In this document: piece after piece, positions 1 to 7,470 of the stretch
How the letters are laid out: each line of letters opens with the position of its first letter
Numbering within the stretch: the stretch's first letter is position 1
Source: Spirosoma fluviale
GTDB taxonomy: Bacteria; Bacteroidota; Bacteroidia; Cytophagales; Spirosomataceae
Direction of reading: 5' to 3'
Assembly (NCBI GenBank): GCA_945860325.1
Contig: CAMARL010000068.1
Coordinates: 1-8,768 of the forward strand
Length of the DNA stretch: 8,768 nucleotides
Position numbers and translations under genes: made by a program
Notes under the pieces: generated by a model
Seen by the model: only the letters and a program-made list of their open reading frames with translations
Databases searched by the model: none
Told to the model about the DNA's origin: nothing

Positions 1-596
1 TTAATTTGGGGCAATAAATCACCAAATTTATCTTCAATCACCTTCAATGTTCTTTCTAAAACAAATGAATCATTTTCGCAAAGTGTATGAGAATGTAAAC
101 CTTCGATACCTTTTGGCAATATATTGCCTAAATCCGATCTTCTAATACCTAATCTAGAACCAGCAATACAAGGGTTATACATCTCAGTTTCCACTTCAGC
201 ATATTCTGGATTAATACGGACTCCACAAGAAATTCCATTTTTTACAGCCTGATCCACATATTGATTAACTTGGTTCAAAGAATTAAAGGTCATGTGACTT
301 GCATACTTCATAAACTCATTAAATTCTGATGCAAGATAGGCAGGCGTATACGCATGGCACTTAATTCCCATCTCTTCGAATGCTAATCTCGCTTCATTTA
401 ATGAGCTAGAAGTCGCCCCAGATAAATATTTTTTGATCGTCCCAAAAACATGGTAAAAAGAAAAACCTTTTAGGGCACAAATAATCTCCACTCCCGCTTC
501 TTTTTGAACCCGTTCCATTAATCTTAAATTATTTAATAATAATTTTTCTTCTAATACGTATGCCGGTGAAGCAATTTGAGGATATTGAATAAGCAT
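1..596 (-). CDS. nspC: Carboxynorspermidine/carboxyspermidine decarboxylase, N-terminal half (3' end cut by window edge)
   Basis: This PLP-dependent decarboxylase of the alanine-racemase-like fold (fold type III) removes CO2 from carboxyspermidine or carboxynorspermidine, giving spermidine or norspermidine, in the cytoplasm. I translated it by hand from the ATG at 596-594; 198 codons are open to the left edge, about half of the usual family length of roughly 380 residues. Visible motifs are ALKGF (residues 41-45), whose Lys43 should form the Schiff base with PLP; SSLNEA (64-69); the YTPAY segment (83-87); and GLHSHTLCEN (166-175), the family's GLHxHTLCE signature. The ATG lies one base after the stop of the upstream synthase gene (TAATATG), so the two are almost certainly one transcript and probably translationally coupled. 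Substrate preference cannot be read from the sequence. Other ornithine/diaminopimelate decarboxylase-like enzymes are less likely given the HTLCE motif and the neighbour. Confidence 0.93.
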   Translation of the reverse strand, partial: MLIQYPQIASPAYVLEEKLLLNNLRLMERVQKEAGVEIICALKGFSFYHVFGTIKKYLSGATSSSLNEARLAFEEMGIKCHAYTPAYLASEFNEFMKYASHMTFNSLNQVNQYVDQAVKNGISCGVRINPEYAEVETEMYNPCIAGSRLGIRRSDLGNILPKGIEGLHSHTLCENDSFVLERTLKVIEDKFGDLLPQI

Positions 597-597
597 A

Positions 598-1812
598 TTA
601 ATAAGTATGTGGTAATTCGCCATTCACTTCCTCATGCCAAGGAAGCCCATGAATATTCAATAATTCCATAAATGGATCTGGGTTAAATTCTTCCACATTG
701 TAAACACCTGGATTAAACCAGACGCCTTCACACATCAAAGAAGCACCGATCATGGCAGGAACACCGGTTGTATAAGAAACACCTTGGGCCTGAACTTCTT
801 TATAGCAATCTGCATGATGACAGTTATTGTACACGTAATAACTCACATCTTGATTGTCTTTAATCCCTTTTATTTGGCAACCAATGGAAGTTTGACCCGA
901 ATAATTTTCTCCTAATGTACCTGGTTCTGGTAAAACAGCTTTTAAAAATTCTAAAGGGACAATATCTAAGCCATTAAATTTAATCGGATGAATAGAAGTC
1001 ATCCCTACATTTTGTAAAACTTCTAGATGCGTTAAATAGGATTGACCAAAAGTCATCCAAAAACGAGCACGCTTGATGGTTGGAAAATTTTTAACTAACG
1101 ATTCCAGTTCCTCATGATAAAGTAAATAAGATTCTTTAGGTCCGATATTAGGGTAACTTATAGGTTTGTGAATAGACATAGCGTCAATTTCTATCCATTC
1201 TCCATTTTCCCAATACTTACCTTTTTGAGTTATTTCTCTAATATTAATTTCAGGATTAAAATTTGTAGCAAAGGCTTTTCCGTGATCACCTGCATTACAA
1301 TCAATAATATCGAGGTAATGTATTTCGTCAAAGTAGTGTTTATTGGCATAAGCGGTATAAACTCCTGTTACTCCAGGATCAAATCCACAACCTAATAAAG
1401 CCATCAAACCTGCTTCTTTGAAACGCTCTTGATACGCCCACTGCCAGGAATATTCAAATTTTGCTACATCCTTCGGCTCATAATTGGCCGTATCTAAATA
1501 ATGAACACCCGTAGCTATGCAAGCATCCATAATCGTCAAATCCTGATATGGAAGGGCTACATTAATGACCATAAATGGCTTTTCTTGATTAAATAATTGG
1601 ACCAAAGCTGGCACATTATCTGCATCCACTTGCCTCGTTTGTATGGAAATAGGCAGTCCTATTTTTTTGCATTCTTCGGCAATTGCATCACATTTTTTTA
1701 AAGTCCTAGAAGCTAAAACTACTTCCGAAAAATAGGCCGGATTCATTGCACATTTTTTTGCAACAACATTGCCTACACCGCCAGCGCCAATTATAATGAC
1801 TTTTTTTCCCAT
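598..1812 (-). CDS. Carboxynorspermidine/carboxyspermidine synthase (saccharopine dehydrogenase family)
   Basis: This 404-residue NAD(P)H-dependent enzyme condenses L-aspartate beta-semialdehyde with a diamine (putrescine or 1,3-diaminopropane), reducing the imine to carboxyspermidine or carboxynorspermidine. The N-terminus has a Rossmann fold with the dinucleotide loop GAGGVG at residues 9-14, followed by the ASRT segment (34-37) after the second beta strand. GCGFDPGVTGVY (141-152) is the conserved block of the saccharopine-dehydrogenase-like group. NCHHAD (330-335) and the VSYTTGVPA segment (345-353) fit the carboxy(nor)spermidine synthase branch. Length is normal for the family and the ORF is intact. 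The ATG at 1812 begins just before the Rossmann strand and lies about 20 bases after a good Bacteroidota -7 element. It is followed after one base by nspC, its pathway partner, which makes a lysine-degradation saccharopine dehydrogenase unlikely. Databases often label such proteins only as saccharopine dehydrogenase. Confidence 0.93.
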   Translation of the reverse strand: MGKKVIIIGAGGVGNVVAKKCAMNPAYFSEVVLASRTLKKCDAIAEECKKIGLPISIQTRQVDADNVPALVQLFNQEKPFMVINVALPYQDLTIMDACIATGVHYLDTANYEPKDVAKFEYSWQWAYQERFKEAGLMALLGCGFDPGVTGVYTAYANKHYFDEIHYLDIIDCNAGDHGKAFATNFNPEINIREITQKGKYWENGEWIEIDAMSIHKPISYPNIGPKESYLLYHEELESLVKNFPTIKRARFWMTFGQSYLTHLEVLQNVGMTSIHPIKFNGLDIVPLEFLKAVLPEPGTLGENYSGQTSIGCQIKGIKDNQDVSYYVYNNCHHADCYKEVQAQGVSYTTGVPAMIGASLMCEGVWFNPGVYNVEEFNPDPFMELLNIHGLPWHEEVNGELPHTY

Positions 1813-1831
1813 ATTAATTTAAAAAAGAATG

Positions 1832-1839
1832 CAAAAATA
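1832..1839 (-). promoter_or_regulatory. Probable Bacteroidota-type -7 promoter element for the polyamine operon
   Basis: Read on the minus strand, this is TATTTTTG, a full match to the phylum's TAnnTTTG -7 consensus for the primary sigma factor. It sits in the 57-bp gap between the lipoprotein stop (1870) and the synthase ATG (1812). Transcription would start near 1826, giving a leader of roughly 13-15 bases with no Shine-Dalgarno sequence (TTTTTTAAATTAATATG). I see no convincing TTG or TTTG -33 element at the expected distance. The surroundings are AT-rich, so a chance match is possible. Confidence 0.5.
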
Positions 1840-1869
1840 CATATTGCAAGTTAGAATCCATACGGCACA

Positions 1870-2379
1870 TTAAAATTTAATCTGCTTAAATGGCCTTATC
1901 GCCTTAACAAAGGAATTATACCAATATCCTCTCATTAACTCATCTTCTCGAACCCCCTTGCTTGTACTCGCATGTAAAAACAAAATTGAGTCCTTTTTAA
2001 TATTTGAAACGATACCTACATGATTAATTATTCCAGATTGATTTGAAAAAAATACCCAATCTCCAAGCTGGATCTGATCGATTGAAACGGGAAGCCCAAA
2101 TTCTAATTGCTGTGAGGTAGTTCTGGGGATTTGAAAAAAAGAACTCTCATACATCGTAAATAATAAACCTGAGCAATCTAGCCCATTGCTATCTGTTCCA
2201 CCTAAACGATAAGGAACTCCTAAATACGAAAATCCTTTCTTAAATAATTGATCTAAATCATCTTGATTAAAAGTAGTTGATGAATTCTTTTTGTGGAATA
2301 AATGCGATGTACTGTGAAAGACTTTACATCCTTGACTTAAGCACAAAACCAAAAGAAGAATTAAAAATTTCTTACACAT
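1870..2379 (-). CDS. NlpC/P60 family cysteine-peptidase lipoprotein (putative peptidoglycan endopeptidase)
   Basis: This small exported protein ends in an NlpC/P60 domain, a papain-like fold that usually cuts peptide stems of peptidoglycan, often the gamma-D-Glu to diaminopimelate bond. Numbering from the ATG at 2379 (169 residues): MCKK, then a hydrophobic run (residues 5-14), then LSQGC with Cys18 as the probable lipidated residue. The lipobox is loose (Ser and Gln at -3 and -2), as is often seen in this phylum. The catalytic triad is visible: Cys69 in GLDCSG, His120 in NHVGIV and His136 in LHAST. No SH3 or LysM cell-wall binding domain is present, so it is a minimal single-domain form. In-frame starts also exist at 2388 (ATG) and 2397 (GTG). 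I chose 2379 because it puts two lysines directly before the hydrophobic core; a purine-rich AAAGAG lies nine bases upstream. The start overlaps the end of the upstream helicase gene by 8 bases (26 with the GTG start), suggesting coupled translation. No acidic lipoprotein surface-export signal follows the cysteine. Confidence 0.88.
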   Translation of the reverse strand: MCKKFLILLLVLCLSQGCKVFHSTSHLFHKKNSSTTFNQDDLDQLFKKGFSYLGVPYRLGGTDSNGLDCSGLLFTMYESSFFQIPRTTSQQLEFGLPVSIDQIQLGDWVFFSNQSGIINHVGIVSNIKKDSILFLHASTSKGVREDELMRGYWYNSFVKAIRPFKQIKF

Positions 2380-5300
2380 AGACAACATCTCTTTCACTCA
2401 AATATATCAATACACCTTTAGGATTATTGAAACCCATTTCATAAAGAATCTGACGATAATTCCCCAATTGTATTTTATGTTGATCATCTCTTTTTCCTGA
2501 TTTAAAATCTATAATAAACACTTGTCCATCTTTATTAATTACTCGGTCAGGCCTATACACTGTTCCATCAGGGCATAATATATCATTTTCAACAAACAAT
2601 AATTCGTCATCAATGAAAAAATCACGAATATTTTCATCCTCTAAAATGTCATTAATATCATCCCGGTATTCAAAAGAATTGCTTGAAATAGAACTAGCAT
2701 AATATAAGCTCCAATCATCAATCCCTTTTAATTTGGCTAAAAAATCATGTAGTATATTTCCTTTTTCCCTTTTTTTATCGGCTAACGTAAACATATCGGA
2801 TTTGGAAGAATCAACCCGAATTTGAGGTATTTCAAATAACGAAGACTGTATATCTACCAACTTATAGTCATATTCAAAGCCTTCTGATTTACTAATGCAT
2901 TCAGGAATCAGATTTTCACTAAACACATAATGGGAAATATAATCCGTGTGCGGACTTGAAAACAAATAAGATTCATGGGATAATAGTCGGCCTTCATTTT
3001 CAGCCATCTTGCACAATAAATCGCCAACAGAAACATTAAATATAGCTTTAGTGGTACCGTGAGCATCATCTGATGGTTTGGCAACGATCAGGTGTAAATG
3101 TAATCTCGCGCGCGTAGCCCCTACATACAACATATTGAGAGCATCTAAAAATACCGCTTCTTTCTCATGTTGGCTTTGTTCGGTTAAATCATCAAAACCA
3201 ATTAAAGTTTTAGCATTAACCTTACTATAAAAATGTGCTAAATTTTTATTTTCAGAGACTGTTAATTCATCATAAACTAGATTTTTTAAATCATACCATA
3301 TTTTTTCTGTTCCGACTTGATGAGACCATGAGGCAAAAGGGATAATGACAATTGGATATTCCAAACCCTTAGATTTATGAATACTAGAAATGGTAATCGC
3401 ATTCAAATGATCTGGAGAAGCAATACAGAAACTCGATTTATTATCCTCGTAATAATCCAAAAACTCAGATATCGAATTCGATTTTAGCAAAGAAAATTCA
3501 TTCAAAATATCCAAATATTTAAATAAATATTCAGTTCCTTCCTTGTGAGTAAATAATTTAAATTGATCAATTAAATAATAGACAAAGGGAACAAGTAAAG
3601 AATCATTCAATTTAGAGGAATCCAATTTGATTGAATGAGCATTAAAAAATTCGATGCAATGACGCAGGTAATCTCCATTAACTTTTGAAATGTTTTCATT
3701 TATCGTTTCGGTCTGACCTACAAGCTGATTAAATTGAAACAATAGCTCGTGAAGCGTAAACTGATCAGGGTTGTTGGCCAATTTCATAAACGTATGAATA
3801 AAACCTACAATAGATGAATAATGAACCAAAAGGGAATCAGAAGAGATAACGGGGTATCCTAATTCTTTTAACTGAATCGCAATGAATTTAGAATCCTTAT
3901 TTTTTCGAGTTAATATGGCAATATCCTTATAGAAAAATCCCTTTGAAATACTTTGCTTTATTTGATCTATGCAAATATCAAGCATCATCGTCGAGCTAGA
4001 TACTTGGTTTTGCAAGTCATTTGATGGAATATTTACAACAACTATGTCAACAAATCCCTTACCTTTTCTTAGGTCTAATTGGGGTACTTGTTGCATATTT
4101 ACGCCATAAATTGGACTTAATAAACTTGAATAAGTTTGATAGCTTATATTATTTGCAATAAAGTCAAAAAACTTATTATTGAATTCGACCACTTCTTTAG
4201 CACTTCTGTAATTATATTTTAAATTAATATTTTGAGTATTTTCTAATAAATAATCATACCTCATTTGATCTAACTCATTGGATTCAAGTTTATTGCCTAA
4301 TAAATTCGAATTATTATTTGTCATAGACGCAATTAAACCAACCTCACCACCACGAAATTTATAAATGGATTGTTTGGGGTCGCCAACGAGTAAATTTCTT
4401 TTATTTATGCTAACAGAATTTTCTATCAAAGGCATAAAATTTTGCCATTGAAGGATGGAAGTATCTTGAAATTCGTCAATCAAAATATGAAAATAGCGAT
4501 CCCCTAATTTCTCATAAATGAATGGGACGGGATCCTGAGAAATAACTTCATAAATCTTTTTCGAAAACTCAGAAATGGATACAGCGTTATTTTCAGCTTG
4601 ATAAATGCTTAACTCGTCTACGACAGTACTTAATAAGGCTATTTTCTTAATATCCTTTTTAATTAAGTACAACAACAAATATTTATTAATTACCTCTTCA
4701 TGTATGTCAACAAAAGATTGACTTAAAATGGATAGTTGGTCTGCAATCCCATCAATTTGAACCTTAGATAGTGGAGATGAACTAGCTGAATACCATTTAC
4801 CAGAAGAAAAAGCATCTTTAATATAGGTGAATTTATTAGGTTCAAGTTCAGGATTTAAACTGAATTTTCTAAAGAAATTAATAGGACCCTTGGCTCCTCG
4901 AGCAAATTCTGATTCATCCACCTGAATGGATTCGACCAATACAATAATTTTATCTGCTATTTCTTTTAATTCATTTTGAATAGTTGAAATAAATTGGAAA
5001 ATCTGGTTTTCAATCGTTATAAAATCAGTGATTGAAAAAGAACGAATATGGTCTTGAACCTTTAAAAAATCTTCCTGAAGACAAATTTTTAAATATTGAT
5101 GGAAACCACTTCGAATTAAATTCCAATTACGTCCTTCATTTACTTCGTTACGTGCATAATCTAAAATGAGTTCTGTTAAATGCGGATCACCATGAAGATT
5201 TACTTTCTCCATTAATTGGTCTATCAGATCTTTAATCAGTTTATTTGAATCTAAAATAACTTCAAATTGACTTGGAAGATTAAGCTCCTCAACAAACGAG

Positions 5301-5704
5301 GCACTTAACCTTTGAACAAAACTATCAATCGTCATCACTGAAAAAAGTCCATAGTCTTGAAGAATTTGTTGCAAGGCAATTTGAGCACGTCTTGAAATTT
5401 CTTCTTTGCTAATGGGATCCCCAGATTCACCAAAATCATGATGAATGGTATTAATGATTTTCGAAAACTGATTGACTTGATCTTGAGAATAATTAAAAAA
5501 TATAGGGTATTCAGCTATACCGGTTAAATATTCAATAATGCGAGAACGCATCTCTTCAGCCGCTTTTATCGTAAATGTCACTGCCAAAATCCTTCGAAAG
5601 TAACCTCTTTTTTCCTCTTCCTGCAAGGCTAATTTGATATACTCTAGGGTCAAAGTATACGTTTTTCCAGAACCAGCAGAAGCAGAATACAATCGAATAC
5701 TCAT
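2372..5704 (-). CDS. addA: AddA/RecB-like UvrD-family helicase with C-terminal PD-(D/E)XK nuclease
   Basis: This 1110-residue superfamily 1A DNA helicase-nuclease is expected to unwind and resect broken DNA ends for RecA-dependent repair. Helicase motifs in order: Walker A SASAGSGKT (7-15); motif Ia TFTIKAAEEM (43-52); MTIDSF (124-129); Walker B/motif II LIDEFQDT (408-415); motif III GDPKQSIYKFRGGE (441-454); motif IV NYRS (498-501); motif V SSIHKSKGLEYP (773-784); motif VI LYVGATRAR (859-867). The stretches at roughly 130-400 and 505-770 are the expected 1B and 2B subdomains. The C-terminal nuclease has GNILHDF (982-988, His986), RPDR (1051-1054, Asp1053), IIDFKSGK (1064-1071, Asp1066 and Lys1068) and QLGNY (1079-1083), so the catalytic set looks complete. 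The ATG at 5704 starts three residues before the first motif's beta strand. Its usual partner, an AddB-type nuclease, is not adjacent: upstream is the divergent pyrG and downstream the NlpC/P60 gene. The symbol is by family resemblance; a stand-alone RecB-like protein is the alternative. Confidence 0.88.
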   Translation of the reverse strand: MSIRLYSASAGSGKTYTLTLEYIKLALQEEEKRGYFRRILAVTFTIKAAEEMRSRIIEYLTGIAEYPIFFNYSQDQVNQFSKIINTIHHDFGESGDPISKEEISRRAQIALQQILQDYGLFSVMTIDSFVQRLSASFVEELNLPSQFEVILDSNKLIKDLIDQLMEKVNLHGDPHLTELILDYARNEVNEGRNWNLIRSGFHQYLKICLQEDFLKVQDHIRSFSITDFITIENQIFQFISTIQNELKEIADKIIVLVESIQVDESEFARGAKGPINFFRKFSLNPELEPNKFTYIKDAFSSGKWYSASSSPLSKVQIDGIADQLSILSQSFVDIHEEVINKYLLLYLIKKDIKKIALLSTVVDELSIYQAENNAVSISEFSKKIYEVISQDPVPFIYEKLGDRYFHILIDEFQDTSILQWQNFMPLIENSVSINKRNLLVGDPKQSIYKFRGGEVGLIASMTNNNSNLLGNKLESNELDQMRYDYLLENTQNINLKYNYRSAKEVVEFNNKFFDFIANNISYQTYSSLLSPIYGVNMQQVPQLDLRKGKGFVDIVVVNIPSNDLQNQVSSSTMMLDICIDQIKQSISKGFFYKDIAILTRKNKDSKFIAIQLKELGYPVISSDSLLVHYSSIVGFIHTFMKLANNPDQFTLHELLFQFNQLVGQTETINENISKVNGDYLRHCIEFFNAHSIKLDSSKLNDSLLVPFVYYLIDQFKLFTHKEGTEYLFKYLDILNEFSLLKSNSISEFLDYYEDNKSSFCIASPDHLNAITISSIHKSKGLEYPIVIIPFASWSHQVGTEKIWYDLKNLVYDELTVSENKNLAHFYSKVNAKTLIGFDDLTEQSQHEKEAVFLDALNMLYVGATRARLHLHLIVAKPSDDAHGTTKAIFNVSVGDLLCKMAENEGRLLSHESYLFSSPHTDYISHYVFSENLIPECISKSEGFEYDYKLVDIQSSLFEIPQIRVDSSKSDMFTLADKKREKGNILHDFLAKLKGIDDWSLYYASSISSNSFEYRDDINDILEDENIRDFFIDDELLFVENDILCPDGTVYRPDRVINKDGQVFIIDFKSGKRDDQHKIQLGNYRQILYEMGFNNPKGVLIYLSERDVVYV

Positions 5705-5815
5705 ATGAATTTCAAAAAATAAATTGTTTATGCAAGATAAAATAAAAATAGGATTAATTCTGTGTGGGTTTTATTCGCTATCTTTGTTTCCCGTAACCAA
5801 ATAAAGAAAATCCTA
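5705..5815. other. Divergent intergenic region between the addA-like gene and pyrG
   Basis: This 111-bp AT-rich gap must hold promoters for both the leftward four-gene cluster and the rightward pyrG-yidC pair. The rightward -7 element is clear (5779-5786). For the leftward gene the best candidate is TATTTTTA on the minus strand (5750 down to 5743), which matches five of six fixed positions of TAnnTTTG and would leave a leader of about 30-35 bases; a weaker TATCTTGC lies at 5739-5732. No hairpin, repeat, operator or riboswitch is evident. There is too little room after the pyrG promoter for an attenuator. Confidence 0.45.
5779..5786 (+). promoter_or_regulatory. Probable Bacteroidota-type -7 promoter element for pyrG-yidC
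   Basis: TATCTTTG is a full match to the TAnnTTTG -7 consensus. Transcription would begin near 5792-5794, giving a leader of about 23 bases before the ATG at 5816, without a Shine-Dalgarno sequence (only A-rich AAATAAAGAAAATCCTA). No obvious TTG or TTTG -33 element stands at the usual spacing; TGTGTG at 5761-5766 is the nearest related sequence. The position also argues against translation from the in-frame ATG at 5762, which lies upstream of this element. Confidence 0.62.
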
Positions 5816-7465
5816 ATGTCTGGCAAGGGGAATCCCAAAAAATCAAAGTACATTTTTGTTACGGGTGGCGTAACAAGTTCTCTTGGAAAAGGCATCGTAG
5901 CATCTTCCCTTGCTAAGCTTTTACAGGCAAGAGGCTTGACATGTACCATTCAAAAATTTGACCCTTATATCAATATTGATCCCGGGACCTTAAATCCTTA
6001 TGAACATGGCGAATGCTATGTCACGAATGATGGTGCGGAAACAGATTTAGACTTAGGTCATTATGAGCGGTTTTTAAATACCCCCACAAGTCAATCAAAC
6101 AATATTACGACAGGCCGAATTTACCATAATGTCATAACCAAAGAGCGTAGAGGTGATTATTTAGGAAAAACCGTACAGGTTGTCCCTCACATTACGGATG
6201 AGATTAAGCGAAATTTTTTGATTTTGGGTGAGACAGGAAAGTTTGATATTGTCATCACTGAGATTGGCGGATGCGTCGGAGATATAGAATCACTACCATT
6301 TATAGAAGCTGCAAGGCAATTAAAATGGGATTTAGGCGAAAAAAATACCTTATTTATCCACTTAACTCTAATTCCATATTTAGCATCAGCTGGTGAATTA
6401 AAGACTAAGCCAACACAACATTCCGTAAAAACATTATCAGAATCAGGAATTCAACCCGATATTTTAGTTTGCCGCACGGAGCATCCACTTCCCCAAGAAA
6501 TGAAAAGGAAGATTGGACTTTTTTGCAATGTCACAGAGCAAGATGTTATCGAAGCTAGAGATGCGGAAACCATTTACGATGTGCCTATACTTATGCAAGA
6601 ACAAAGGTTGGATAGCCGAGTTCTTTATAAATTAGATATTTACAATGACGTGGATTCTAATTTGGTCCAATGGAAAAAGTTTTTAGAAAAATTAAAAGCT
6701 CCGAAATTTGAAATAACTATTGGCCTTATCGGAAAATACGTTGAACTAAAAGATTCCTATAAATCAATCGCAGAATCTTTTATACATGCAGGGGTATTCA
6801 ATGAAATCAAAGTGAATTTAAAATGGATTTCATCTGAAACAATGGATGAGGATTTAGTCGAAGAAACATTAACAGGATTGGATGGTATTTTGGTAGCTCC
6901 TGGATTTGGTGAAAGAGGTATTCAAGGTAAAATAAATGCTGTAAAATATGCACGAGAGAATAAAATACCGTTTTTAGGGGTTTGTTTAGGTATGCAATGT
7001 GCAGTCATTGAATTTGCGAGAAATGTAATGGGATTAGATGGAGCACATTCCTTTGAAATGAATCCTGAAACTCAATATCCTGTGATAGATTTGATGGAAT
7101 CGCAAAAAGATGTTTCTGCAAAAGGTGGAACTATGCGTTTAGGAGCCTATTCATGTAAAATTGAAAAAGGAACATTAGCTCATAAGGTTTATGGTAAATC
7201 ATTGATTCAAGAAAGACATCGACACAGATATGAGTTTAACAACGCCTATCTAGAGAAATTTAAAGATGCTGGATTAGTTATGTCAGGTACAAATCCGGAA
7301 TCCAATTTAGTTGAAATAGTAGAACTGCCTAATCATCCATTTTTCATTGGCGTTCAATTTCACCCAGAGTATAAATCAACCGTGGAAGCACCAGCCCCAT
7401 TGTTTGTGCAATTTGTAAAAGCGGCTTACCAACATGCCGTTCCATTTATTAAAAATTCAAAATAG
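5816..7465 (+). CDS. pyrG: CTP synthase (glutamine hydrolysing)
   Basis: The enzyme converts UTP to CTP using ATP and ammonia from glutamine, the last step of de novo pyrimidine nucleotide synthesis, in the cytoplasm. From the ATG at 5816 it has 549 residues, close to the 545 of E. coli PyrG. The N-terminal amidoligase domain shows the P-loop-like VTGGVTSSLGKG (residues 15-26), KFDPYINIDPGT (47-58), DGAETDLDLGHYERF (72-86), EIGGCVGDIES (149-159) and KPTQHSVK (198-205). The C-terminal class I glutamine amidotransferase domain has APGFGERG (361-368), the nucleophile Cys390 in GVCLGMQ, RHRHRYEFNN (467-476), and the His516/Glu518 pair in QFHPEY. All key residues are present. The frame stays open upstream to an ATG at 5762, but those 18 extra codons are not PyrG-like and contain the promoter element, so I reject that start. 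yidC follows after 5 bases, indicating co-transcription. Confidence 0.98.
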   Translation: MSGKGNPKKSKYIFVTGGVTSSLGKGIVASSLAKLLQARGLTCTIQKFDPYINIDPGTLNPYEHGECYVTNDGAETDLDLGHYERFLNTPTSQSNNITTGRIYHNVITKERRGDYLGKTVQVVPHITDEIKRNFLILGETGKFDIVITEIGGCVGDIESLPFIEAARQLKWDLGEKNTLFIHLTLIPYLASAGELKTKPTQHSVKTLSESGIQPDILVCRTEHPLPQEMKRKIGLFCNVTEQDVIEARDAETIYDVPILMQEQRLDSRVLYKLDIYNDVDSNLVQWKKFLEKLKAPKFEITIGLIGKYVELKDSYKSIAESFIHAGVFNEIKVNLKWISSETMDEDLVEETLTGLDGILVAPGFGERGIQGKINAVKYARENKIPFLGVCLGMQCAVIEFARNVMGLDGAHSFEMNPETQYPVIDLMESQKDVSAKGGTMRLGAYSCKIEKGTLAHKVYGKSLIQERHRHRYEFNNAYLEKFKDAGLVMSGTNPESNLVEIVELPNHPFFIGVQFHPEYKSTVEAPAPLFVQFVKAAYQHAVPFIKNSK

Positions 7466-7470
7466 TATTT

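Noticed and set aside
1168..1395. A 75-codon plus-strand ORF
   Set aside because: It lies wholly within the carboxy(nor)spermidine synthase gene on the other strand, has no recognisable domain and no start signal; it is a shadow of the real gene.
1813..1869. Possible terminator or regulatory RNA between the lipoprotein and synthase genes
   Set aside because: Only a short TTGCAA palindrome and A/T runs are present; there is no GC-rich hairpin followed by a T tract.
5728..5949. A 73-codon minus-strand ORF across the pyrG start
   Set aside because: It overlaps the conserved pyrG N-terminus antisense and the divergent promoter region, and its translation resembles no family I know.
7466..7470. 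Possible separate promoter for yidC
   Set aside because: The pyrG-yidC gap is only 5 bases, and I noticed no full TAnnTTTG element near the end of pyrG.
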